Both the position numbers and the translations under genes were made by a program. Source: Lotus japonicus (taxonomy: Eukaryota; Streptophyta; Magnoliopsida; Fabales; Fabaceae). From it: a stretch of 64,000 nucleotides of DNA. The stretch covers positions 29,492,369-29,556,368 of the forward strand of contig NC_080044.1 in the NCBI RefSeq assembly GCF_012489685.1, written 5' to 3'. Positions 1 through 10,986 of the stretch are shown one piece after another. The first letter of the stretch is position 1. Every line of letters starts with the position of its first letter. The notes under the pieces are model-generated. The model was not told the origin of the DNA. It saw only the letters and a list, made by a program, of their open reading frames with translations, and ran no database searches.

Positions 1-270
1 ATGTCTGATGTAAAAAGTAGTTAGGAAATACTTTTTACAACGGTTTTTATAATAAGCGATGTGAAAGCTAAATGCGGTGGCATTTTTGAAATTTTAATGA
101 AGTACTTTTTACATCGGTTGAAGTATAAGCGATGTAAAAAGTCCATATTTTCTTTAGTTTTAACATCGGTTATGTTATAACCGATGTGAAAAGTCTCAGT
201 TTTTTAGTTTTCACATCGGTTTTGTTACAACCGTTGTGAAAGATCATTCTTTTTTTAATTTTTACACAGG
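1..270. repeat. Left subterminal repeat block of CACTA 1
   Basis: The block holds several copies of a short motif such as CACATCGGTT, ACAACGGTTT and their complements (AACCGATGTG), spaced about 20-60 bp apart. The same motif family, in mirrored arrangement, fills 4170-4450 beside the right end. In En/Spm elements such subterminal motifs bind the element's own regulatory transposase protein; that role here is inference. Confidence 0.75.
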
Positions 271-357
271 ATACAAAGAGTAGTATTCGTTCAAAGTGCT
301 TTCTTCCTCTTTCACCGTTGAAAACCTAAGTCGCCCTACGCTCTTGCTCCTCTTTCA

Positions 358-397
358 CCGTCGCTTGCCGTCGCTCGCCGTCGCTTGCCGTCGCTCG
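358..397. repeat. 10-bp tandem repeat, four copies
   Basis: Four tandem copies of CCGTCGCT[T/C]G lie in a CT-rich stretch of CACTA 1 that looks like the 5' leader of a transcript. A hydrophilic 94-residue open frame crosses it but shows no recognisable domain, so I do not call a gene. Confidence 0.6.
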
Positions 398-920
398 TGC
401 GTTGTGCAGGTCCGGCCTGTTTCGCCGTTGTTCGCCCACTCCACTAAATCCCTATATTCCCTTCACTCCATTGATTCCCTAAATCGTGAATCCGTAATAC
501 TCACTCAGATTCTCCTTCTGGTTTTCTCTCCTGTTCGCAGGTCCCTCCCTCTTTTCACGCAATCCCTAAATCCTTGCTGAAGCTCAAATCGTCGTCGCAC
601 TGCTGGAAGCTCTCAACTCAGGTACCACTTTTTCTCGCCCCCAACTCAGATTTAGCCGCATACTCACTCACTCTCCTCCACCGCAAACTCACCCTCACCA
701 CCGTCTGTCGTTAAACTTGCAGGAACCACGGTTCACTGCTGGAAGCACTGCCGCAGGTACCTTCTTTATTTGTGTTTAATATTCCCTTGCACACATTTAT
801 CCTTAATTCCTTATCATACACAAGATATCAACATCATGAATTTAACTTGTTAGAGGTGAATTAAACCTGTCCGTACACATCGACCTGACATTTAAAATGA
901 ACCTATTCGGTGCCTTTCAG

Positions 921-2298
921 TGGGTTGCTGCATATTTCAAATATCAGTCGAGCTGAAATTACTTCTGTCAGCGATATACTTTCAGTTGATGAGAACGTTA
1001 AAGTTCTGGTGGTGAAGTCAGCATTTCCTGATAAAATTTCTCTGAGGTAATAGATTTCAGTATTTGATTTTGTTCTGTAATTGCTGGTTGCATTTAGTTT
1101 GTTACAGTTTTAATTGGCCTCTATTAGTTAACCTTGATGAGGCTCATATTTCTACCCTCCCAGCAAATAAGACAAACTCCTTACAAAAATAACACCTCTC
1201 CATAAAAATGAGAAAATGAGATTATCATGAAATAAAAAGTGGTTTAATCCAACCTGAAAAGTGCAGCTTTTCCAATTATAGGACATGGTTGCACCTCATG
1301 GCATGAAAGACTAAACTGTGGAACTGAAGATGTATAAAACTTTCAACTAATAACAAATTAAGATGTTAAAGAACTTCATTTTTATTCCTCTCGGTTTTGT
1401 TTAAGCTCTTATTTTAACTAGCTTGGGTTTGGATGTTGCTCTATGTTAAATTGGCAGCAGAGAGTCCTTGGTTTTTACCCATAACTTGGCCTCTTCTTTT
1501 TCTCGTGATGATGTTTAATTGGCCTTAGCCTTCAATCTAATAAGGATTTTTTGTTGGTCAGAGTTATTGGGTACTTGCATTCTGTTATGTTGCATTTGCA
1601 GTCACAAAGGAAAGAGTTATTGGGTACTTGCATTCTGTTATGCTTCAATCACTCTAGTTTCTTGCAATTGCAGTCACAAAGGAAGAATTATTGAATCAGA
1701 GGAAAGAGCAAAGCAGGGGTCAAGGAGCCGCAGCCCCAGGAGAAGGTATGTCATGTGCTGTTTTAGTGGCTGCTGATTTTTGTTCTGAGAATTTTGGAAG
1801 TTGAAAGCACCAATTTCAAATTGTTTTTCGTTGTGATAATAGAAGTTGGGCAGTGATGTTTCAGTTACACGCGATTTGTGTTAATTTCTGTCTCTATGTT
1901 CCAGATGGACACATTTTATAGCTGAAACCATCTCTGATCTTTGGAAATTTCACTGCTTAATTGAATGCATTCATTTTTGCAGCATTTTGTATAGTATTAA
2001 TTAAGGTAGCCTCAGCGTGGCACCATGCTTATAGTTGACTTCACCTGATTCCTCTGCTGTTACTTTTGATGAAAGAATTAATCTTTTTATGCTAATTTTG
2101 GACCTGCTTTGGTTAATGTCTTATTCCTCAACCATCAGTATGAATGAAATAGACTGTAGATACAGACCAGCATGATTGGCACCATTCTTATGTATTCATT
2201 AATGCCTGAATATTTGCAGGCATCGTGATGATCACAGATCCAGCAGAGACAGGGATTACAGGAATTTTGATTGCACACTGTTTTCATATTTTAGATAG
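921..2298 (+). pseudogene. Captured host gene fragment: S1 RNA-binding domain plus RS-rich exons
   Basis: Three blocks with AG/GT borders read as one protein. Exon 921-1046 gives the second half of an S1/OB-fold domain (starts GLLHISNISRAEITSVSDIL, later VKVLVVKSAFPDKISL). Exon 1674-1745 continues in phase and ends in an arginine/serine run (GSRSRSPRR). Exon 2220-2298 continues in phase with HRDDHRSSRDRDYRN and then runs into a stop after unrelated residues. Introns begin GT and end AG. S1 domains with this DKISL ending occur in eukaryotic nucleolar and splicing-related proteins of the ZCCHC17 (pNO40) type; the exact parent gene is not identified. There is no start codon in the first block, so it is a fragment carried by the CACTA element. 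Confidence 0.65.
1561..1680. repeat. 53-bp tandem duplication over a splice acceptor
   Basis: The segment beginning GAGTTATTGGGTACTTGC at 1561 recurs at 1614, and the acceptor-like sequence TTGCAGTCACAAAGGA occurs in both copies (about 1596 and 1668). The duplication creates two alternative acceptors for the second captured exon; only the right-hand one (exon start 1674) leads into the RS-rich reading frame. Confidence 0.7.
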
Positions 2299-2573
2299 GA
2301 TTTCTAGTTTTTGATTTCGGCGAACTCTTCCAGCCACTCCAGCTCCGGCGAACTCTTCCAGCCACTGCAGAACTCTTCCATCTTGCTGTAAGTTTGTTTT
2401 CTCTGAATTCGTGATTCGTTTTTGGCTTATTTAATTTGAATGCTTGTTCATGTTCGATTTTTTACAATTAATTTTTAGGTTGTCTTTAGCTTATCATTTG
2501 AAAAATGTTGATGAGTTTGGTTCTAGGGTCACAATTCTTTAATTTAGTATGTGATAATTTGCAGAACGTAGTT

Positions 2574-3273
2574 ATGGATCGTAGTTGGATGAGAGCTAAT
2601 CGATTAAGTGATGAGTTTGATAATGGAGTGGTTGAATTTCTAGAATTTGCTGAAAAGAATCTTCCGAACAATACTCTAGTACTCCTTTGTTCATTACACA
2701 ATGATCTTCATTCACCAATGAAGGATATTGTTACAAAGTAAGTGTATATTTTATGTCGCTTTTGTTATATATTATTATGTCCTATTACACTGAAATGTTT
2801 AATTTTCTTTGATGATTGTTTTCAATTTTTTTGATATAGAGCTATGGAGGTTTATCAAATGGCCCAGGGTAAAAGAATAAAGCCTCAATGGCTTCATCCC
2901 AAAGTAAGTGTTGTTGTTGTTTATGCGTCTTTAATATGTAAAGTCACGATATATATTCAGTGTATAAAAATTGAATTCATTTGTAGGCAAGGTTGCAGCC
3001 TAATGGGAATGATTGTGGATATTATGTGATGAAGAATATGCTTGACATTGTATCTGCTAATATTACTAAGTCTTGGATTGAGGTATTCTAATTTTATGAG
3101 AAGTTAAATGTTTGTCTCCTGTTGAGTTCTTCATCAAAATGTTACAAAACATGTATTTTAACCCATTGTACAAATTGCAGGTATTCAATGATCCAACAGA
3201 ATTAACAGAACAAGAGTTATATGATTTGCGAAACAGTTGGGCAACTTGTTTTCTTGACTTGCTTAAACCTTAG
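2574..3273 (+). CDS. Internally deleted CACTA transposase/Ulp1 protease gene (4 exons, 138 aa)
   Basis: Exons 2574-2737, 2840-2903, 2987-3082 and 3181-3273 keep one frame across three GT-AG introns and end at TAG. Residues 1-33 (MDRSWMRANRLSDEFDNGV...) match the transposase-associated N-terminal domain of En/Spm TNP2-type proteins. From about residue 34 the protein switches directly to the C-terminal half of a Ulp1/C48 SUMO-protease domain: CSLHN, MKDIV, then QPNGNDCGYYVMKNM with the catalytic cysteine, ending TCFLDLLKP. The transposase core and the Ulp1 catalytic His and Asp are missing, so neither activity is expected. A start upstream at 2505 is also open, but 2574 begins the conserved domain just after an acceptor (GCAG ending near 2564). 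CACTA elements with a Ulp1-like domain are known in plants; the direct in-frame junction is unusual. Confidence 0.75.
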
Positions 3274-4169
3274 AATTTATCAGGTATGTATTTAAAGTTT
3301 GTGCCTAAACTGTCTGAATTCCCTTTATTGGCTCATGCTTTATCCCTTGTAGAGTGGTTAAAGGTCTAAATTCTGAGATCAATAGATTTGGGACTGTGGT
3401 ATTTATTTTGTCATATATGTATTCATAAGTACCCTCTAATTTTACCTCACACTACTACTAGTTCCTGTTTATGCACTTTTCTGTGACTTTATTTACCAAG
3501 GGTTTATCACTGATGTGCTGCTTAGTTGATTAAAGTTAGAATCTGTGAATCATGTAACATTTTTAACAATTTATTGTTGATATATGCTAATGTGCTGCGT
3601 TAGTTGATTAAAGCTTTTCCACTGTTTTGCAAGTGAAATATTCCAGATTGATGCTGCTAATGCTTGTTTCTGCGCTTGGACATCCTATGATTGGTGCTGC
3701 TAATGTGAAATTTGGTTTCTGCTATACCACTGCCATATCACCACTAGTTTTTCAAGCTGAAGGGAATTTCAATTCTTCTTGTGGGTAGCTTGTTATAGTC
3801 AATGGGATACTCAAGTCTTTAATTTTCTGCACTTGTTACTGATGTAGATGTTTTCACATCTTTTTATTTCTTGTGCTTTTGTGCATTTGTCTCTGCACCT
3901 TTTTAGTCTAGTTTTTGATTCACTTAGTCTTTGTTTTGGCTATGCTACTCGTTGTTTAGCTGAAATACTAATTAAACCTTTAGTGATACCAAACTCTAAT
4001 ATTAGTTTGCTACCCTTCACTTCATTTCTTCATCATTTTTTTAGCACTTTGCTGATCTATTTATATTTGGTCATTTCTTTAGCACTTTGCTGATCTATTT
4101 ATATTTGGCAATGTTGTTGATATTCAGCTAAAATTTCTGTAAAAAAACCGCAAAAAAATAGAAAAAAAA

Positions 4170-4455
4170 TATCTCACAACGGTTAGAAAGCTGATGTAAA
4201 TATGGAAAAAAAAAATTGAGACTTTTCACATCGGATATTTTTTCTAAACCGTTGTGAAATCTATACATTTCACAACGGTTATTTACTCCCAAGCGTTGTG
4301 AAAACATGACTTTTCACATCGGTTATGTGTCGCGACCGATGTATACCCGATGTGAAAAGGTGGGGACATACCACATCACCTTTACCCACATCGGTTTTCC
4401 AACCGATGTGAAAAGTACTTTTCAACCGATGTGAAAAGTCCTTTTCGTAGTAGTG
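4170..4455. repeat. Right subterminal repeats and terminal inverted repeat of CACTA 1
   Basis: Motifs CACATCGG, ACAACGGTTA and AACCGATGTGAAAAG alternate in both directions up to the terminal TAGTAGTG. The last two units (about 4398-4440) are near-perfect tandem copies. The motif set matches 1-270, which ties the two ends to one element. Confidence 0.8.
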
Positions 4456-5020
4456 CTTCTATGTCTTTCTGTGCTCAAAGTTTTGAGCTTTTTGTAAAAC
4501 TGTCCAAATAAGCTGATTTCAGTGTCTAAACTTATTCCCTGCATGCTCCTGAGCGTGTTCTGCGGATTATATTTTGTCAGATGTCGACGAAATGCCGCCG
4601 GAATCAATCTTTGCATCAAATACCCATTTTTAGGCAAAGTCGCAACCTTTAAGCTGAAAACTATCGACTTGGCTTAGTGCTAGTAGGATTAGTCGTCATA
4701 AAAGTCGTTGTTGATGTCCCCATCCAATTTGTTTTTCAAAAATCCAATTTTGAAATTCTGAGCTGAAAATAATGACCAAACTACCCCTATATCAGTTTTC
4801 GATCCGAAAATTTTTCCGAGTTTAGATTCGCCTTAGTTACGGCGTATGATAACCTAGGAACCAAGTTTGATCGAAGAAAAATCGACCCTCCCAATTAGGG
4901 AAAGTGGCCGAGAGCTATACCAAGGGGGGGAGGAAATCCGACTTTTTCGAAAACTTGTCTTAACGCGTTAGATTGTCGTACCACGGAGGTTGTAATGTAC
5001 CGTGTAATCCTAGGACTTAT
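4456..5020 (+). mobile_element. Middle piece of an outer ~4-kb LTR (plus orientation)
   Basis: This stretch matches the LTR at about 27990-28556 along its length (for example CTATGTCTTTCTGTGCTC at its start). It is the part of the outer LTR between the CACTA 1 insertion on its left and the inverted LTR inserted at 5021. Its last five bases CTTAT (5016-5020) are the target duplication of that inserted LTR and recur at 8942-8946. No gene is seen in it. Confidence 0.8.
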
Positions 5021-8000
5021 TGTAACACCCCGATTTCGGTGGCGTCACTTTAGTAACCAAAATAAACTTAATGCGGAAAAACGTGAATATTTTTTTTTTG
5101 ATAATAACTAAGACAAGACTGAATTAAATAAAACCCAAATGCTAAAAGGTAATAAAACTAATATACAATATATAAACAGCCCCCGCTGTAAGTAACAACC
5201 TCGTCACGAGTAACCTCCAGTGACGGAAAGAAAACTGTAACGCCCGTAGGCAATAAGTACAAACCAAATAAAAAGGTGAAGTGTCCGCAACACCATCCCT
5301 AAAAACTGAGAATAAGTCAGCCCAGATGGCCTAAAACAAGACCTCCTAAGTCCAACCAACTCCCTGTGATTCCCGTAAAGAAACCACACAAAAAGCTATA
5401 GGTGGGAAACTACCCTGTTCCCAAAGGAACAAATGATGTTCAGAGCTAGGACTCTACTCCTACACTAATCCCATCTCGAGGAGCTCACACTAACACTCAA
5501 TCCTACATGCTAGCATGATCGTCGTCCGAATTCGAAATCCAGAACGACCTAGTCTACATACACCATCCGTCCTCCTCTCGCAACCGCGATACGCTCCAGT
5601 TCCTGCATCTCAACCCTAGTTCCTCCCGAAGGATGAACCATCATGAATCAGCCCGCCAAAGACATCTGACAAAGGGCGTTTGTTCGCCAAAGCACACACA
5701 GAAGACGCGAGGGTCAACTCCAAAGAATTATATAAATAATACCACCAATAGATACCATTAAAAGATTAGCCACTTAGGCTTATAACTAGGGATAACATCC
5801 TAGGGTTGCATTATTCCACAAAGAATATAACGACAGTAAAACACAGTTAACATGCATAAAGTAGAACTAACAAGTATCAAACACACTCATCAACTAAGTC
5901 AGTATGCATGTCGCATGAAATGATATGCAGGTTAACCCAGTCAACCAATATGCAATCCGGAACGGATGGACATCAAACGGATCAGCCCTAACACCAGCCA
6001 CGGTGGGACCATTTCGGCCCGCGTGCCTCTTACACCACACAAAGGTAGTCAGATCAGCAGTAAACCCGTAGATCTGCCATTTCGGTCTGCTACTAAGAGT
6101 CACCTAGCAGCGCTCTTACGCGGAAATCCTGGTCTTATAACCAATTTTGGAATCCGCCGTAGTCCGGTATCTCGCCGTGTTTAAACCACTTAATGAGTGC
6201 ATGCAATGCAGTGATTAGCCAAACAACGTCTCCGACCTCACTCGACACGTCGCCACGTGTTCTAGCTAAATTAATGTCTCTAAAAGCTTACCCTAAGGTA
6301 AAGTCGATTCTGCGACAAAATACAATAATCATAAAATGAGTGCAACCACTCACGATGACTCTTCGGGTCATCAATGCTCTCACGAAGTCTCACGCTTCAG
6401 TGAAGTTTCATGCTCTCACAAGGTCTCACGCCTCAGTGGAGTTCCATGCTTTCCACAAGGTCTCACGCCTCAGTGGAGTATCCCGCATTCACAAGGTCTC
6501 ACGCCTCAGTGAAGCTTCATGCTGTTCACGAGGTCTCACGCCTCAGTGAAGATCCATGCTTTCCACAAGGTCTCACGCCTCAGTGGAGTATCACGCATTC
6601 ACAAGGTCTCACGCCTCAGTGAAGCTTCTCGGCTCATCCCTTGGATGGCTAACAAACTGCTCAACGAGCGAAGGAGTACCAACATACTCAGAACTTACCA
6701 AACTCCTCAACACTTAGATCCGACGACACTTCTCGTTTTCCAAAAACTAAGGTTTGCATCCGAAGCTTCCTTTCGAGTTTATTATCTTTATTTAAAGATT
6801 TAGAGGTTGTTTAATGTCTTATGAGTTTTCTTTTCAAAATAATATCCTTTTTAGTCTTATCGAAATTCCTATAAGTTCTCGGGATCTCCTAATCCCCAAA
6901 TGACTCCAGAGAATGTCTCGATCCATAAACATCATAACAAGGCCCGAATCTCATTCGTCCTATCAAACTTTCTCAAAACTCTCAAAATTAAATCGGCATG
7001 ACCTGCCCGCTATTCTCACTATTCAGAAACACAGATTATAGTGCAAAAGCAGAATTAACTTATCATAATCAATCAACATGTCATAGGTCAATATCTTAAG
7101 CAATAACCACATAGCACTTAGCATATAAGGCATGCACCACACATCCTAAATTACCCACATAGCACATAGCATGTAAGTCAATCATCAAAAACATTCAGTA
7201 GATGAACCATCTACATTGTCAGCCGAAGCCTCAGAAAACATTTTTCCAATCAAACACAAACAAGTGCATAAACAGTAAACAATGTCGAACGCATTGACCC
7301 TAAGCATTAACTAGAGATTCAGTGAGAAGCCCTCACCTGCAGATTCTCCAGGGTTATCTCCTAAAGCTCCTTCACAATCAAGGCCTTGCTCAGCTGGAAA
7401 TTCCTCAAAATCACCTTTAGAGCAAAACCACAGAAATACTATCAGAATCTATCGGAACTAAGCTATCAATACTTACTAAGGTTACTCGAAGTAATCTATA
7501 CTCTAAGGTACGATAATCTAGCGTGAAAGACAAGTTTTCGGAAAAGGAAATTTTCCTCCTCCCCCTTAATAGGGCTCGGCCACTTTGTGCAATTATGGGG
7601 CTCGATTTTTCTTCGATCAAACTTGGTTCCTATGCTTTCATAAGCTGTAACTAAGGGTATTCTGAACTCGGAAAAATTATCGGATCAAAAACTGTCGCAG
7701 GGGTATTTTGGTCATGATTTTTAACTTAGGATTTTCAAAACTGAAATCCCAAAAATAAAATTTTGCAGGGACGTCACCAACGACGTTTATGACAACTAAT
7801 CCTACTAGCACTAAGCTAAGGCGATAGTTTTCAGCCTAAAGGTTGAAGCTTTACTCCAAAAACTCCAAAAATGGGTATTTTAGGCTCAAATTGATTCCGG
7901 CGGAATTCCGGCGACATAACGGAAAATCTAATCCGGCAGAAGTGATCTTGGGCGCATATAGAAGAGGTTTAGAATCAGAAATGAAAGATTCAGGATAGTT

Positions 8001-8941
8001 TTGCAAAAACCCATAAACTATCAGCTCAGAAAAGTCTACAGAAAAGCTATGGAAAAAGCGATCGGAGGTAAGGATTAGCGACTATACCTCGAAACCTTGA
8101 AGTAGCAACTGATTGATCGACGATCAAGCAAACGATGAAGAAAATCTTCTCTTCTCCCTCCCTTGTAGAACTCGCGGCCTTGATGAAGAAAATGGAGGAA
8201 AATTTGAGTTTTTCTTCCTTTCTTTGCTATATATAAAGGTTGGAAATTCGCGGGAAAATGAAAGTTTCGCGAATCTGATTTTTCCGGCGTCATTCTCCGT
8301 GAATTAATAGATATGTTTTGGCAAAAGAATTCCAAAACTATAAAGAGGTCTCCTTGTATTTTTGGCAACTAATGCATAGTCGGTATAAAACTATTTTACC
8401 CGATAAGTTGCTTTTTGCATCGAATGTCGGAATAGAAAACTTCCTTCGGAAGAAAGATTGAAATCATCAAGAGAAATGGGTGTACGCGTGTAGAATGTTC
8501 ATTTGAAGCTCTGAATAGATAAAGTCCCCATAGTCGGGTGATTCTAGGGTTTTGAAATACCAGGGATTCGGTTTCGGCAAACTTCCGATGATTGGAATCG
8601 GACGTTCGTAGATCCTAGAGTTTCGCCTCGAAATGATGATGATATATGGAAAAAGAGAAGTTCTAACATTTCTCTGAAGATTTTTGGAATTAACTGCCAG
8701 CGTGCCTAAAAGTGAAAACTAGCTATATAATAGGGTTTCTGACCTAGGTTTAAGTGTATAACGATCGTGCTATAACCTTTATTGACTTCGATACAAACCT
8801 CAGACTTTTCCTGAACTTTCTCCTTCATACATTTATTTCATTTACTAAACTCTTGTTCAGGTTTCCCTTCGCCATGCTTCAAACCTACTGGTGAATAAGA
8901 ATTTATTCACTTGGTATAAACTGAAAAACTTGGGCCTTACA
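5021..8941 (-). mobile_element. Solo ~4-kb LTR (inner copy) with 5-bp TSD CTTAT
   Basis: The element begins TGTAACACCCCGATTTCGG and ends TTGGGCCTTACA, that is TG...CA termini, flanked by CTTAT at 5016-5020 and 8942-8946. It is the reverse complement of the family seen at 27102-31212 and is close to 52730-56650. No internal retrotransposon genes and no second LTR are present, so it is best read as a solo LTR of a long-LTR (probably Ty3/gypsy) family; the family name is not known to me. The stretch equivalent to the ORF at 10477-10986 is largely deleted here (around 5540-5700). It also holds a minisatellite at 6375-6630. Short open frames inside are not supported as genes. Confidence 0.8.
6375..6630. 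repeat. Minisatellite in the inner LTR, unit ~36 bp, about 7-8 copies
   Basis: The unit contains AGGTCTCACGCCTCAGTG followed by a variable stretch such as GAGTTCCATGCTTTCCACA or GAAGCTTCATGC. Copies differ by a few bases and small length changes. Open frames over this interval simply echo the repeat. Other copies of this LTR family carry a different tandem repeat at the corresponding place. Confidence 0.85.
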
Positions 8942-9644
8942 CTTATTGTTTGCTGAGTTTTGACTCATTGTGTTGATTTTTGTGATTTTTGCTTAAGGTT
9001 CTTTTGAGGAGTTTCCTGGAAATCAAGGAGAGGAGCGTGAAGGAACTCGTGAGGAGGAAGCTGGAAGACCCACCGGTGAGGGCTACTCTCTGAATTACTA
9101 GATAATGCTTTAGGGGTCGACAAATTCGACTTGATTTATGTGTTATGCACTTAATTGCTAAATGTCTGAATGATTTCTGAGGCTTCGGCCGATCTTGTTG
9201 AATACTTGATGCCATGATATTGTGTGCTAAATGATTCACATGTTATGTGTTAAATGGTTAATCTAGAATGTGTTGGAATATGCTGTTTTTGGTTATGGAT
9301 TGAGCTGATTTATGTTATTCCACTTATAACTGTGATTCTGAGGAGTGAGGATTGCGGGCAAGTCATGCCGAATTTTTATGAGATTTTTGAGAGAATTTGA
9401 AAGGACGAACGGAGTTCGGGCCTTGTTATATTTTAATGGATCGAGACCTTCTCAGAAATTATTTGGGATTATGGGATCCCTGAAACTCATAGGAAGTATT
9501 ATAAGACTAAATGAAACCTATTTTCTCAAGGAAAATTCATAAGACACTAATTAATCTCTAAAACCCTTGAACAATAATAACAACCTTAGATAAGAGCTTA
9601 GAGCTTGAATATTAGTTTTGAAAATATGAGAAGTGTCGTCGAGT

Positions 9645-9835
9645 CCAAGTTTTGAGGAAACTATAAGTTTCCAAGTACATTCGTACTCTTTCGCTCGATG
9701 AGCAGTTTAATGTTTGGCTATCTAAAGTTTAGCCGGAAACTATGAGTTTCCAAGTACTTCGGTACCTTTTCTCTCGATGAGCAGTTTATTGATTGGCTAT
9801 CTAAAGTTTAGCCGGGAACCATGAGTTCCAAAGTA
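9645..9835. repeat. ~75-bp tandem repeat in the outer LTR, about 2.5 copies
   Basis: The unit contains CTCGATGAGCAGTTTA, GGCTATCTAAAGTTTAGCC and a GAGTTTCCAAGTAC stretch, and is repeated with few changes. The related LTR at 27102-31212 has the homologous repeat at about 29335-29550. Confidence 0.75.
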
Positions 9836-9922
9836 CATTCTTTCATCTCTTGATTAATTCATTTTGTCGCAGAATCGACATTTACCTTAGGGTATTCTTT
9901 TAGAGACATTAAGTTATTTAGA

Positions 9923-9938
9923 ACACGTGGCGACGTGT
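9923..9938 (+). promoter_or_regulatory. ACGT-rich palindromic element in the LTR
   Basis: The sequence ACACGTGGCGACGTGT contains a CACGTG G-box and a second ACGT core, nearly palindromic. The inverted LTR has the same arrangement at about 6245-6262, while the LTR at 29691 keeps only the CACGTG half. ACGT cores bind plant bZIP factors in general; a role in driving this LTR is inference. Confidence 0.4.
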
Positions 9939-10476
9939 CGAGTGAGGTCGGAGACGTTGTTTGGCTAATCACTTGCATTCATGCACTCATTTTGAGGTTA
10001 ATACACGGCGTGATACCGGACCTCGGTGGATTCTAAAATGGTTATAAGACCCGGATTTCCATATTTAGGACACTACGGTGGTCCTTAGTAGCAGACGGAA
10101 TGGCAGACCTACGGGTTCACTGCTGATCTGACTACTTTTGTGTGGTGTAAGAGACACGCGAGCAGGGAGGTACCCACCGTGGCTGGTGTTAGGGCCGTCT
10201 CGTTGATGTCCATCCTTCTTCCGGAATGCATCTTGTTAACCAGCATTGCATTTCATGCAACATACATTCTGACTTAGTTGCTGAGTGTGATTGGTACTTG
10301 TTTATCCTATTTGAGGCATGCTAATTGTTATTATGATCTTTTATATTCATTGTGATACATGCAACCCTAGGATGTTATCCCTAATCTTATAAGCCCGAGA
10401 GGCTAATAATTATTATCCTGTATATCTGGTTTTATTATTTATATAATTCTTTGGAGTTGACCCTCGCGTCTTCTGT

Positions 10477-10986
10477 GTGTGTTTGGGCGGACTACGCCAT
10501 TGTCAGATGAGTATAGCGGATTGGTTTACGATGGTCAGCCCTTCGGGGGGGACCAGATTCGAGATGCTTGACCAGGACGACCCAGGTGCATGGGTGGTCG
10601 ACCCCGTAGGCCACCGTGCGACCTACACCGGTCGGATCATGGAGGACCGTGTTGACCGTTTCGGACGTTTGACGGAGGGGGTATTGAGGAGACATATATT
10701 GAGCTTCAACTTGCCGCCCGGCGTGCATTGTGGACCCGGTTTGGGAGGACCACCACCACCACCATCATCTTCGGATGATGAGGACCCCTCTGAGGAGGTG
10801 CCAGTGGGTGGGACTTCGACGGAGTCCAGTTCGTTTACTGCTGCTGTCATCGAGGATCATGGTCCGGGCCCCGAGCCCGAGAGATCAGTGCAGGAGCGCG
10901 TCAGGGTGGATAGAGAGGGTAGGATTGTGTATGTCGACTTAGTTGTCCTGGATGCAGATTCGGACGACGACCGCGCTAGCGTGTAG
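10477..10986 (+). CDS. Conserved acidic/proline-rich ORF inside the ~4-kb LTR (169 aa, unknown function)
   Basis: This uninterrupted frame lies 480 bp from the LTR end, about 30 bp downstream of a TATA-like TATATAATTC (about 10438-10447). The protein has no domain that I recognise. It has a proline run followed by an acidic patch (SSSDDEDPSEE), a basic middle and an acidic C-terminal block (DLVVLDADSDDD). The LTR at 27102-31212 encodes a related but broken version (30205-30717) with the same blocks, which supports past coding. The inner inverted LTR has lost most of it and I cannot find it in the fourth copy. The start at 10477 is the first ATG; a start at 10507, just before ADWFTMV, is also possible. 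It could be chance conservation within a repeat, so a real product is uncertain. Confidence 0.45.
   Translation: MCLGGLRHCQMSIADWFTMVSPSGGTRFEMLDQDDPGAWVVDPVGHRATYTGRIMEDRVDRFGRLTEGVLRRHILSFNLPPGVHCGPGLGGPPPPPSSSDDEDPSEEVPVGGTSTESSSFTAAVIEDHGPGPEPERSVQERVRVDREGRIVYVDLVVLDADSDDDRASV

Larger units (their letters stand above)
1..4455 (+). mobile_element. CACTA (En/Spm) transposon 1, left end outside window
   Basis: The right end is CACTACTACGAAAAGGAC read on the minus strand and stops at 4455. Subterminal repeats with the core ACATCGGTT or its complement lie at 1-270 and 4170-4450, as is usual for CACTA elements. The left terminus is not in the window, so the element is longer than seen and its 3-bp target duplication cannot be checked. 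The cargo is a shortened transposase/Ulp1 gene (2574-3273) and exons of a host-like RNA-binding gene (921-2298). The flanking sequence from 4456 continues a ~4-kb LTR (it matches the LTR at about 27990), so the element sits inside that LTR. The DDE transposase core is absent in the visible part, so it is probably non-autonomous. Confidence 0.85.

Noticed and set aside
6340..6803. Three overlapping plus-strand frames with a repeating SHASV motif
   Set aside because: They are produced by the ~36-bp minisatellite in the inner LTR and appear in several frames.
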